Under the pieces are notes generated by a model. That model was given only the letters and a program-made list of their open reading frames with translations. It did no database searches and had not been told where the DNA came from. From the NCBI RefSeq assembly GCF_000423405.1, contig NZ_AUHX01000001.1:62001-126000 (forward strand): a stretch of 64,000 bases of DNA, given 5' to 3'. Positions 16,480 to 24,396 of the stretch are shown piece by piece; the stretch's first letter is position 1, and each line of letters opens with the position of its first letter. The position numbers were made by a program, and so were the translations under genes. The stretch comes from Mesonia mobilis DSM 19841 (GTDB lineage Bacteria > Bacteroidota > Bacteroidia > Flavobacteriales > Flavobacteriaceae).

Positions 16480-17569
16480 ATGAATTTTCAACCTTAGTAT
16501 TACTATCCGAAGCGTCATTATTTTCGAGAACCACTCGAGTTCTTGGAAGGCTTTTCGGGTAGTTTTCTTTAATGAATTTTATCATCTTCTCTCGAATATA
16601 AACACGTAAATCCCAATTGGTAGGCGAATTTTTAGAACTAACCAACGCACGCAACTCCATCGATTTTTCGGTAGCATTGGTCACCTGCAATACATTTACT
16701 TTACCATCCCAAAGTGGCGAACCTTCTAATAATCGGGTAAGTTCAGCACGTAAATCATCTACAGAAATATCGTAATCGGTATATAAAAAAACCGTTCCCA
16801 TAATATCTGAAGTAGTGCGCGTCCAATTCTGAAATGTATTTTCAATAAAATAGGTTGAAGGAACAACTAAGCGGCGTTTATCCCAAATTCTCACTACCAC
16901 ATAGGTAAGTGCAATTTCTTCGATCCAGCCCCATTCGCCTTCCACAATAACTGCATCGTCTAAACGAATAGGTTGGGTAATCGCAATTTGTATTCCTGCT
17001 AATAGAGTTGCAATAGCTTTTTGAGCTGCTAAACCCACGATAATTCCCGCAATACCGGCAGAAGTAAGCAAACTCACCCCAATATTCCGAATACTTTCAA
17101 AGCTCATTAAAATGATACCGATCGAAAGAATAACTAAAATAAAAATGATGATGTTTTCAAGAATTGCGAATTGCGTATAAACTTTTCTAGCTTTTAAGTT
17201 ATTTTCTGTAGAAACATCGTATTTACTTAAAAGTCGTCGCTTAAAAACTTTCAGTAGTAAAATTAAAAACCAAGTGATTGAAATTACCAGCAGTACAATT
17301 ATTAAGTGCCTACTTGCGTATTCGTAACTTTCATTTGGTAAAGAATTTGAAGCATTCCCGATCCATAAAACGATCGCTACTAAAAATAGTAATAGCGGAA
17401 TTTGAATGCGTTTTGCAAAGTTTACCGGAAGAATATTTCTTGGGTCTTTTCCTAGTTTTTTTATGGCATAAAAAGCGATCCAAAATGTAACGATAATACC
17501 TACAACTCCATATATAAGATAGCGAAGGCTTTGTTGATCTATATTTATATTTTCTGCAATAAGGGCCAT
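16463..17569 (-). CDS. Small-conductance mechanosensitive channel (MscS family), short form
   Basis: A 368-residue membrane protein with about four to five hydrophobic segments before the pore region. The pore helix and following beta domain are clear: LLTSAGIAGIIVGLAAQKAI, then AGIQIAITQPIRLDDAVIVE and GWIEEIALTYVVVRIWDKRR, near residues 165-235. Channels of this family open under membrane tension and release solutes on hypo-osmotic shock. It is the downstream member of a tandem pair with a larger MscS homologue (9 nt gap). Next to trehalose genes this fits turgor control. It ends convergently with the GH15 gene, overlapping it by 17 nt. Confidence 0.93.
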   Translation of the reverse strand: MALIAENINIDQQSLRYLIYGVVGIIVTFWIAFYAIKKLGKDPRNILPVNFAKRIQIPLLLFLVAIVLWIGNASNSLPNESYEYASRHLIIVLLVISITWFLILLLKVFKRRLLSKYDVSTENNLKARKVYTQFAILENIIIFILVILSIGIILMSFESIRNIGVSLLTSAGIAGIIVGLAAQKAIATLLAGIQIAITQPIRLDDAVIVEGEWGWIEEIALTYVVVRIWDKRRLVVPSTYFIENTFQNWTRTTSDIMGTVFLYTDYDISVDDLRAELTRLLEGSPLWDGKVNVLQVTNATEKSMELRALVSSKNSPTNWDLRVYIREKMIKFIKENYPKSLPRTRVVLENNDASDSNTKVENSSKNDE

Positions 17570-17578
17570 AATTACAAT

Positions 17579-19360
17579 TTATTCTTCTTGAGCGTTAGAC
17601 TTATTTTCTTCGGAAGGAAACTCTTGCACCCGAACTCTGGTAGTAGGTAAATGAATTTCGCTTTCTAAATTGCCAATAAAATTAACGAGTTCTTCACGGA
17701 GTTCACAATGCAAATCCCAAGTTGAAGAAGCATCTTTTGAGCTGCACAAACATCTAATTTTAATTGCTTTTTCAGTAGTGTCTACTACCTGAACCACCGG
17801 CGGATGATTTTTATCCCAATTTTCATTCGACTCTAAAAGTTCTTTGAATTTTTTCCGAATTTTCTTCACATCGATTTTATAATCGGCATACAAAACGATT
17901 GGCCGTATTTGATGTGCCGAGGTAATCGACCAGTTTTCAAAAGTTTCAGAAATCACCTGTTTCAACGGTATAACCAATCGACGCCAATCCCAGGTTCTCA
18001 CCACCATATAGGTAAAGCGAATATCTTCAACATAACCCCATTCATCTTCAAAAACAACGGTATCGCCAATTCTTGCTGGTTTGGTAAGAGCAATTTGAAT
18101 ACCTGCAATTATATTTCCTAAGGTACTTTGTGCGGCAATACCTAAAATTACAGTGGCAACTCCGGCAGATGCCAGAAGTGAAATGCCCAGTTTTTCTAAG
18201 GATCTAAACTGGGAGAGGATCACCGACGCTCCAATAATAATCACCAAAAAAGTTACAATTCTTCTAGCTACAGAAATATAGGTAAGCATTCTACGTGCCT
18301 CCGTATTTTCTTCAACAGAAGTATCGCCGATCTTATTTTCTGCTACGTAAAGCATAAAATAATCAATCATTCGCATAAAAAACCAAGTGACAGATCCAAT
18401 AACAATCACCAATAAAATAGCATAAAGTGTACTGGCAAAAGCTCCTGCAAATGATATAAGATGATTTAAAAGTAAATAAAAAGCTAACACGCCCACGGCA
18501 AATCCGGCAGGTGTCGCTAATTTATTGGCAATATGATTGATCCATTTTTTATCTGATTTTAAGAATAGTTTTCGAAGAAAATAGGCGACAAATTTTCCTA
18601 TAAAATAACAGATCACAAGAATAATTAACGCTCCAACAAACTTCCAAACCGGCATTTTTAGAATTTTAATTCTTGCCCAATCCGGCATCATTCGGTCTAG
18701 TTTTCGCGGACCGTAGGTTGCATAAAGTGCATCAATATTTTCTACCGTGTTTTGAGAAATAAGCCAAAAGGCACCATAATCTTTGTATTTCACTCGTTGT
18801 ACTCGAAATACAATTCCGCGTCCGTCCATATCTACTTCACCAAAAACAATGCTTCTTCTCGGGTTACCGGCTACAGCTTGGTTAGTGGTGGTTTGAATAT
18901 CGATTTGACCATCGGGACGATCGGGAAGTTCATCCCAATTAATATTTACACGTTGGTTAAGTACGAAATATAATTTTTCAGCAAGAATCGCGGCATCTTC
19001 TTCAGAAATATTATCAGGATATAAATTAAGATTTAGCGCATAAGCTGCTTCCTTGTATTCGTTATTTCTAGCTTTTCGAACAAAGTGCTCTAAAACCGAT
19101 TGTGGAGTTTGAAAATTATATTCGTTTGGCGGTAAACCTATACTATTATTCAATCTATCTAAAATATAATAAGCTTCATTATATTCTTTAATAGGATTGC
19201 TTTTAAAACTTCCGTAATCTTCGACAGTGGGATTTTTACTAGGAAGCGAAGTATTCGTTTTTTGCGAGGTTGAATCTTGAGTTTTTTGAGCGTATAAAAC
19301 ACCAGAACTCAAAATGAAAATGAATAAGAAATAGGTAAAGGTTGAATAGTTTTTTGCCAT
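17579..19360 (-). CDS. MscS-family mechanosensitive channel, long form with exported N-terminal domain
   Basis: A 593-residue protein. It has a signal peptide (MAKNYSTFTYFLFIFILSSG, cleavage near YAQ), then a soluble, presumably periplasmic region of about 200 residues. Several membrane helices lie from about 230. The MscS pore and beta domain (LLASAGVATVILGIAAQSTL, AGIQIALTKPARIGDTVVFE, GYVEDIRFTYMVVRTWDWRR) begin near 400. The extra domain resembles that of larger MscS relatives such as MscK/YbdG-type proteins. A TTG-initiated reading 9 nt longer exists, but the ATG at 19360 directly precedes the signal peptide and is chosen. It is followed 9 nt later by a shorter MscS paralogue. Confidence 0.92.
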   Translation of the reverse strand: MAKNYSTFTYFLFIFILSSGVLYAQKTQDSTSQKTNTSLPSKNPTVEDYGSFKSNPIKEYNEAYYILDRLNNSIGLPPNEYNFQTPQSVLEHFVRKARNNEYKEAAYALNLNLYPDNISEEDAAILAEKLYFVLNQRVNINWDELPDRPDGQIDIQTTTNQAVAGNPRRSIVFGEVDMDGRGIVFRVQRVKYKDYGAFWLISQNTVENIDALYATYGPRKLDRMMPDWARIKILKMPVWKFVGALIILVICYFIGKFVAYFLRKLFLKSDKKWINHIANKLATPAGFAVGVLAFYLLLNHLISFAGAFASTLYAILLVIVIGSVTWFFMRMIDYFMLYVAENKIGDTSVEENTEARRMLTYISVARRIVTFLVIIIGASVILSQFRSLEKLGISLLASAGVATVILGIAAQSTLGNIIAGIQIALTKPARIGDTVVFEDEWGYVEDIRFTYMVVRTWDWRRLVIPLKQVISETFENWSITSAHQIRPIVLYADYKIDVKKIRKKFKELLESNENWDKNHPPVVQVVDTTEKAIKIRCLCSSKDASSTWDLHCELREELVNFIGNLESEIHLPTTRVRVQEFPSEENKSNAQEE

Positions 19361-19478
19361 AAGCCACAAGTTACTGGCTTTTTTGCATAGATTTTATTAG
19401 TGTTTTGTTAAAAAGAAAAAACGCTTCTTTTTTAATTTTTTTATTGCTTCAATAAAAAGCTTTTCTTTTTTTAATGAG

Positions 19479-19486
19479 TAAATTTG
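19479..19486 (+). promoter_or_regulatory. -7 promoter element TAAATTTG of the SMP-30-like gene
   Basis: Exact match to the Bacteroidota TAnnTTTG consensus, 24 nt upstream of the start codon. No TTG at the ideal -33 distance was found. Confidence 0.5.
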
Positions 19487-19510
19487 AAGCTTAAAATTTT
19501 TTAAAATTGA

Positions 19511-20422
19511 ATGAAAATGAAAAAATACCTTTTAATTCTTAGCGTATGCAGCCTTCATCTGCTTACGGTGAGTTGTGAAAAACATACATCTCCTGTGAAA
19601 GATGGAGCAAAACCGGAACTAATTTCTGATGAATTTATATTTACCGAAGGCCCGGCTTCTGATAAGGAGGGAAATGTATATTTTACCGATCAGCCTAATA
19701 ATCAAATTTTAAAGTGGGACGCAAAAAGTAATTCCATTTCAGTTTATATGAAAGATGCAGGTCGTTCTAACGGAATGTATTTTGACGATGATCAAAATTT
19801 ATGGACCTGTGCCGATGAAAATTTTCAGTTATGGAAGATAAGTCCAGATAAAGAAGTAAGCGTTGTTTTAGACGGTCACGAAAACAAAGCATTTAATGGT
19901 CCTAATGATTTATGGATGGATGAAAAGGGTGGTTTTTATTTTACAGATCCTTACTATCAAAGAGAATACTGGGAAAGAAAATCTCCTGAGATGGAGAAAA
20001 GAAAAGTGTATTACCTGAGTCCCGATCATAAAACCGTAACACCCGTGGCAGAAGGTTTTGTACTTCCAAACGGAATTATTGGTTCTTCTAAAGATCAAGT
20101 TTTATATGTTTCAGATGTTTCAAAAGAAAAAGTGTATAAGTATCAAATACAGGATAATGGTACACTAACCGATAAAGAGCTTTTTGCTGATATGGGCTCT
20201 GACGGAATGACCTTAGATAATGAAGGAAATCTATACGTTACCGGCGATGGAGTTGTTGTTTTTGATAAAGAAGGCAATAAAATAGATCATATTCAAATTG
20301 ATAAAGAATGGACAGGTAATGTTACTTTTGGTGGAGCCAATGAAGATATTTTGTTTATTACCGCTTCCGATGCGGTTTATAAACTTCCAATGAAAACTCA
20401 CGGGATTCGATGGAATCATTAA
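19511..20422 (+). CDS. SMP-30/gluconolactonase/LRE-family lipoprotein
   Basis: A 303-residue beta-propeller protein with a lipoprotein signal (hydrophobic segment then LLTVSCEK, Cys22). The family features are FTEGPASDKEGNVYFTDQPN, SNGMYFDDDQNLWTCADEN, FNGPNDLWMDEKGGFYFTD and LPNGIIGSSKDQVLYVSD. These contain the Glu, Asn and Asp residues that bind the divalent metal in gluconolactonases. It may hydrolyse a sugar lactone in the periplasm, but substrate cannot be predicted. It is transcribed alone, with a TAnnTTTG box upstream and a perfect terminator downstream. Confidence 0.88.
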   Translation: MKMKKYLLILSVCSLHLLTVSCEKHTSPVKDGAKPELISDEFIFTEGPASDKEGNVYFTDQPNNQILKWDAKSNSISVYMKDAGRSNGMYFDDDQNLWTCADENFQLWKISPDKEVSVVLDGHENKAFNGPNDLWMDEKGGFYFTDPYYQREYWERKSPEMEKRKVYYLSPDHKTVTPVAEGFVLPNGIIGSSKDQVLYVSDVSKEKVYKYQIQDNGTLTDKELFADMGSDGMTLDNEGNLYVTGDGVVVFDKEGNKIDHIQIDKEWTGNVTFGGANEDILFITASDAVYKLPMKTHGIRWNH

Positions 20423-20433
20423 TATTAAATAAT

Positions 20434-20463
20434 AAAAAGAGCTGCCAATTGGCAGCTCTTTTT
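20434..20463 (+). terminator. Perfect 15-bp bidirectional terminator
   Basis: Palindrome with arms AAAAAGAGCTGCCAA and TTGGCAGCTCTTTTT, lying between the convergent SMP-30-like and fadE genes, so it can terminate both. Confidence 0.93.
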
Positions 20464-20496
20464 CAATTTAAAAATCAAACTTAACTAAACCTCAAC

Positions 20497-22293
20497 TTAA
20501 AAACAATACTTATTTTCTGCGATTAATTTATCAGCAATTTCAGTTCTTAATTTGACCACATTCGGGAAGTTGTCGTATTTCGTAAAACGCTTTAATCCCA
20601 TTAGCATCATTCTTAATTCATCCCCTTCAGCGAAAGAAATTATTCCTTCTTTAGCTTTTGCATTAATAATTTCAACAGCATTATAAAGATAAAGTTGCGA
20701 CATTGCGATTTGCTCTTTTTGTGAATCTTCGCCAAAACGTTTCGCATTCTTTTCAGTTCTTAAAATAGCCGATTCTGCCATATAAACTTCGATTAGAATA
20801 TCTGAAGCAGCCAATAATAATTGCTGATGTTCTTCCAGCTGAGGTCCGAATTTCTGAACGGCGCTTCCGGCAACCATCAAAAAGACTTTTTTCAGCTTCT
20901 TGATAATTTCTTTTTCTTCTGCAAACAATTCAGAATAATCCGGCTTATCGAAAGATGGAATACTAGTTAACTCGTTGGCTACAGCTTGTGCAGGTCCTAA
21001 AAGATCTACGTGACCTTTCATCGCTTTTTTCACCAACATACCTACAGAAAGCATTCGGTTAATCTCGTTGGTTCCTTCGTAAATTCTGGAAATACGAGCA
21101 TCTCTCCACGCTGCTTCCATTGGAGTATCGGCCGAGAATCCCATTCCGCCAAACACCTGAATTCCTTCATCAGAGCAATTCTGAATATCTTCTGAACAAG
21201 CTACTTTCAAAATAGAACATTCTATCGCATATTCTTCAACACCTTTTAATTCGGCTTCAGAATGTGAATTTCCGCTTTCTAAACGAATATTAATTCGGTC
21301 TTCGATATTTTTAGCTGCACGGTATGAAGCAGACTCTCCAACATAAGCTGAAGTTGCCATTTCTGCTAACTTTTGCTTGATCGCACCAAATTGTGCAATT
21401 GGCGTTTTAAACTGAACTCTCTCATTAGCATACTGAACTGCATTTGCTGTTACGCGACGTTGCGCATCTAAACAAGCAGCCGCTAACTTGATTCGGCCAA
21501 CGTTTAAGGCATTCATCGCAATTTTGAAACCTTCGCCGCGACCAGCCAACATATTTTCTACCGGAACTTTAGTGTCATTAAAGAAAACCTGGCGAGTAGA
21601 AGAGGAGTGGATTCCTAATTTCTTTTCTTCTTCCCCGAAAGAAATTCCGTTTTCTTTATCGTTTTCTACGATAAATCCGGTGATGTTCTTATCATCTTCT
21701 ATACGAGCAAAAACGATGAATACATTCGCAAAACCGGCGTTAGAGATCCACATTTTTTGTCCGCTAATACTGTAGTGTTTTCCATCTTCAGAAAGTACGG
21801 CTTTGGTTTTTCCTGAATTTGCGTCACTACCTGCACCCGGTTCAGTCAAACAATACGCACCAAACCATTCTCCGGTGGCTAACTTCGGAACATATTTTTT
21901 CTTTTGTTCTTCAGTTCCGTAAAGTGTAATCGGCATCGTTCCAATCCCGGTATGTGCTCCAAAAGCAGTTGCGATTGAGCCGGTAGCCCCAGAAATATAA
22001 TCACAAACCAACATTGTGGAAACAAATCCCATTCCTAGTCCGTCATATTCCTCTGGTACAGCAACACCAAGAAAACCAAGTTCCCCGGCTTTTTGCATAA
22101 TTTCTTCGGTAAGCGCGTAGTCTTTTTTCTCGAATCTTTCTTTATGCGGAATGATCTCACGATCTACAAATTCCTGCACAGAATCACGCATCATCTTTTG
22201 CTCCTCGTTAAAATCTTCAGGAGTAAAAATGTCTTCGCAATTTGTTTCTTTCACTAAGAATTGACCACCGCGTAATATTTCTTTATTTGCCAT
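20497..22293 (-). CDS. fadE: Acyl-CoA dehydrogenase (FadE type)
   Basis: FAD-dependent acyl-CoA dehydrogenase of 598 residues, catalysing the first oxidation of beta-oxidation. It has the N-terminal domain (MMRDSVQEFVDREIIPHKER) and the middle-domain signatures YCLTEPGAGSDANSGKTKA and KMWISNAGFANVFIVFARI. The C-terminal helical domain has QVFGGMGFSADTPMEAAWRD then RISRIYEGTNEINRM. A further roughly 150-residue C-terminal extension is typical of the long Bacillus FadE-like enzymes. It is the last gene of MarR-fadN-fadA-fadE, the same order as Bacillus fadNAE. A four-helix-bundle gene with flanking inverted repeats separates it from fadA. Confidence 0.95.
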   Translation of the reverse strand: MANKEILRGGQFLVKETNCEDIFTPEDFNEEQKMMRDSVQEFVDREIIPHKERFEKKDYALTEEIMQKAGELGFLGVAVPEEYDGLGMGFVSTMLVCDYISGATGSIATAFGAHTGIGTMPITLYGTEEQKKKYVPKLATGEWFGAYCLTEPGAGSDANSGKTKAVLSEDGKHYSISGQKMWISNAGFANVFIVFARIEDDKNITGFIVENDKENGISFGEEEKKLGIHSSSTRQVFFNDTKVPVENMLAGRGEGFKIAMNALNVGRIKLAAACLDAQRRVTANAVQYANERVQFKTPIAQFGAIKQKLAEMATSAYVGESASYRAAKNIEDRINIRLESGNSHSEAELKGVEEYAIECSILKVACSEDIQNCSDEGIQVFGGMGFSADTPMEAAWRDARISRIYEGTNEINRMLSVGMLVKKAMKGHVDLLGPAQAVANELTSIPSFDKPDYSELFAEEKEIIKKLKKVFLMVAGSAVQKFGPQLEEHQQLLLAASDILIEVYMAESAILRTEKNAKRFGEDSQKEQIAMSQLYLYNAVEIINAKAKEGIISFAEGDELRMMLMGLKRFTKYDNFPNVVKLRTEIADKLIAENKYCF

Positions 22294-22305
22294 TTTTATT
22301 ATTTT

Positions 22306-22330
22306 GAATTTTGAATTATAAATGTTGAAT
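22306..22330 (+). repeat. Left arm of heptad inverted repeat (TTGAATG type) of S23-like cassette 1
   Basis: AT-rich 25-bp arm with a 7-bp period (AATTTTG, AATTATA, AATGTTG, AATGCTT). It matches the reverse complement of 22716-22740 at 22 of 25 positions, counted by eye. The pair encloses the four-helix-bundle gene. Confidence 0.75.
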
Positions 22331-22348
22331 GCTTATAATTCAGTATTG

Positions 22349-22699
22349 TTAGACATTATTTTTTGCTGTAATTATGATTTTTGTAATGATATTGATGATA
22401 TGGTTTACTTCCTTTATTTCATCTAAAACATCGAGAGTTGTGAGCTCAGAATCATTCAGTAATCGTAACCAATATTTAGTTTCTCTAGCTTCTTTTGAAG
22501 CAATAGACATCTTATTTATAAAATCTCTTTTCGATTGAGCTGCCGTGGCTTCTTCAACATTGGCGCCAATACTTGTTGCTGATTTTAAAAGCTGTTTCGA
22601 AATAATAAACTCTTTATTTTCCTGTAATTTTTTGAATAGGGAAATAATACTCAGAGAGAAATTGAAAGTTTTATCGATAATTATATTTTCTGTTTTCAA
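22349..22699 (-). CDS. Four-helix-bundle protein (S23 / rRNA intervening-sequence protein-like), cassette 1
   Basis: A 116-residue helical protein: NIIIDKTFNFSLSIISLFKK, LLKSATSIGANVEEATAAQS, DFINKMSIASKEARETKYWL. This is the pattern of four-helix-bundle proteins first found in 23S rRNA intervening sequences and related to the Avd proteins of retroelements. There is no in-frame ATG; the start is TTG at 22699 with a good Shine-Dalgarno-like GGGAG (22704-22708 complement), unusual for this phylum. The gene sits between fadA and fadE and is enclosed by inverted heptad repeats (22306-22330 and 22716-22740), so it looks inserted. Function of stand-alone copies is unknown. Confidence 0.85.
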   Translation of the reverse strand: MKTENIIIDKTFNFSLSIISLFKKLQENKEFIISKQLLKSATSIGANVEEATAAQSKRDFINKMSIASKEARETKYWLRLLNDSELTTLDVLDEIKEVNHIINIITKIIITAKNNV

Positions 22700-22715
22700 A
22701 GTTCTCCCATTTCTA

Positions 22716-22740
22716 ATTCAACATTCAGCATTCAAAATTC
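22716..22740 (-). repeat. Right arm of heptad inverted repeat of S23-like cassette 1
   Basis: Arm with 7-bp spacing (ATTCAAC, ATTCAGC, ATTCAAA, ATTC), the inverted partner of 22306-22330. In RNA the two arms could pair and bring both ends of the cassette together. Confidence 0.75.
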
Positions 22741-22744
22741 ATAA

Positions 22745-23935
22745 CTAAAATACCTCATAAACCCCCGCAGCGCCTTGCCCGGTTCCTACGCACATTGTTA
22801 CCATCGCATATTTATTGTTCAGGTTGCGTTTGCGCATTTCATCAAAGATCTGAACCGATAATTTCGCTCCGGTACAACCCAGTGGATGTCCCATTGAAAT
22901 AGCGCCACCATTGACGTTCACCAGATCTTGATTTAATCCTAATTCGCGAATCACGGCTAGCGACTGTGAAGCGAAAGCTTCGTTTAACTCGATTAATGAA
23001 ATATCGTCTTGTTTTAATCCGGCTTGTTTTATTGCTTTCGGAATAGCTTTAACCGGCCCGATTCCCATAATTCTAGGTTCAACACCAACTGCTGTATAGC
23101 TTACCATTCTGGCAATTGGTTCAAGATTAAGTTCTTTTACCATTTCTTCACTCATTACCATTACAAAAGCAGCGCCGTCACTCATTTGTGAAGAGTTTCC
23201 GGCAGTTACGCTTCCGCCTTCAGCAAAAACAGGGCGGAGTTTATTCAACACTGCTTCAGAAGTATCTTTACGTGGACCTTCATCTTTATTTACCGTATAG
23301 CTTTTGGTTTTCTTTTTTCCGTCAGCATCCACATAAGTTTGGTCGATCGTGATTGGAACAATCTGATCTTGAAAACGATCTTCTGCCTGCGCTTTGATTG
23401 CCTTTTGATGCGAGTTGTAAGCAAACTCATCTTGATCTTCACGAGAAACTTTATACTGATTGGCAACCGCTTCCGCCGTTAATCCCATTCCCCAGTAATA
23501 ATCTTCGTGGCCTTCTTTCGCCAATTTATAGTCTGGTACCGGTTTATAACCACCCATCGGGATGTAGCTCATACTTTCTGCACCACCGGCAATGATACAA
23601 TCGGCCATTCCACTTTGGATTTTTGCTGAAGCGATCGCAATGGTTTCCAATCCTGAAGCGCAATAACGATTCACCGTCATTCCCGGTACGTCTTCGGTCT
23701 TTAATCCCATTAAAGAAATTAAACGCCCAACGTTTAAACCTTGCTCAGCTTCAGGCATTGCATTCCCAACGATCACATCGTCAATACGTGTTTTGTCGAA
23801 TTCCGGAAGTTTATCCATCATATATTCGATGGTTTCCGCTGCCAGTTCATCTGGTCTTTTAAATCTGAACACACCTCGAGGTGCTTTCCCCACGGCGGTT
23901 CTATATGCTTTTACTATATATGCTGTCTTACTCAT
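22745..23935 (-). CDS. fadA: Acetyl-CoA C-acyltransferase (3-ketoacyl-CoA thiolase)
   Basis: A 396-residue thiolase that releases acetyl-CoA in the last step of beta-oxidation. The nucleophilic Cys92 lies in [15 protein letters not shown]. The C-terminal motifs are [33 protein letters not shown] (His350) and [14 protein letters not shown] (Cys382). It belongs to the fadN-fadA-fadE transcription unit. The two gaps around it (to fadN and to fadE) are each widened by an S23-like cassette, while the coding sequence itself is intact and of normal length. Confidence 0.95.
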   Translation of the reverse strand: MSKTAYIVKAYRTAVGKAPRGVFRFKRPDELAAETIEYMMDKLPEFDKTRIDDVIVGNAMPEAEQGLNVGRLISLMGLKTEDVPGMTVNRYCASGLETIAIASAKIQSGMADCIIAGGAESMSYIPMGGYKPVPDYKLAKEGHEDYYWGMGLTAEAVANQYKVSREDQDEFAYNSHQKAIKAQAEDRFQDQIVPITIDQTYVDADGKKKTKSYTVNKDEGPRKDTSEAVLNKLRPVFAEGGSVTAGNSSQMSDGAAFVMVMSEEMVKELNLEPIARMVSYTAVGVEPRIMGIGPVKAIPKAIKQAGLKQDDISLIELNEAFASQSLAVIRELGLNQDLVNVNGGAISMGHPLGCTGAKLSVQIFDEMRKRNLNNKYAMVTMCVGTGQGAAGVYEVF

Positions 23936-23945
23936 TTGTTTTATT

Positions 23946-23980
23946 TTAGAATTTAGAAGCTAGAGCCTAGAGCCTAGACT
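23946..23980 (+). repeat. Left heptad array (CTAGAGC type) of S23-like cassette 2
   Basis: Five consecutive 7-bp units of the form YTAGANN: TTAGAAT, TTAGAAG, CTAGAGC, CTAGAGC, CTAGACT. The array ends just before the stop codon of the four-helix-bundle gene at 23984 and has an inverted counterpart at 24351-24381. Confidence 0.75.
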
Positions 23981-23983
23981 TTT

Positions 23984-24340
23984 CTATTTTAGATTATCAA
24001 TTAGTTTTCCTAACATTTTTTGTAATTGATGAATTTTATCTTCTAGGTCTTTAAAAGAATTTTCATCAAGATAACTTTCATTATATGCAACAATTAATTG
24101 GGTTTCCCACTCGAAAGCAGAGCCTAAACTCGTTTCTAAAAATTGCTTAAAATGTTTATCTGAACTTTTACTAGATCCTTCAGCAATATTCGATGGAATC
24201 GATACGGCGCATCTATTCATCTGACTAACAAGATTGAATTTTTCAAAATTAGGAAATGTCCTTGTTAACCTGTAATTTTCGCTAACAAGATTAATTCCGT
24301 CTTGCCAAACTTTTAATTTCTGAAAATTATGTCGAGCCAT
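23984..24340 (-). CDS. Four-helix-bundle protein (S23-like), cassette 2
   Basis: A 118-residue helical protein with the second typical subfamily signature: FQKLKVWQDGINLVSENYRL, NLVSQMNRCAVSIPSNIAEG, FKQFLETSLGSAFEWETQLI and a final helix DLEDKIHQLQKMLGKLID. It is only distantly similar to the cassette 1 protein, so the two were not made by a local duplication. It starts at ATG 24340 and lies between fadN and fadA on the same strand. Arrays of 7-bp repeats flank it in inverted orientation, of a different sequence type from those of cassette 1. Its role is unknown. Confidence 0.87.
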   Translation of the reverse strand: MARHNFQKLKVWQDGINLVSENYRLTRTFPNFEKFNLVSQMNRCAVSIPSNIAEGSSKSSDKHFKQFLETSLGSAFEWETQLIVAYNESYLDENSFKDLEDKIHQLQKMLGKLIDNLK

Positions 24341-24350
24341 ATTGAACTGG

Positions 24351-24381
24351 TCTAGCCGTCTAATATCTATTCTCTAGAGTC
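24351..24381 (-). repeat. Right heptad array of S23-like cassette 2
   Basis: On the plus strand it reads TCTAGCC, GTCTAAT, ATCTATT, CTCTAGA, GTC; on the minus strand the TAGA cores line up with the YTAGANN units of 23946-23980. One unit has an 8-bp step. The inverted match is looser than in cassette 1. Confidence 0.65.
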
Positions 24382-24396
24382 TTTAATTACCAAATT

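Noticed and set aside
22349-24340. The two S23-like genes as a simple tandem duplication
   Set aside because: The proteins belong to different subfamilies with little identity and have different flanking repeats.
22306-24381. CRISPR-like interpretation of the heptad arrays
   Set aside because: Units are only 7 bp without spacers, and they are arranged as inverted arms around a gene.
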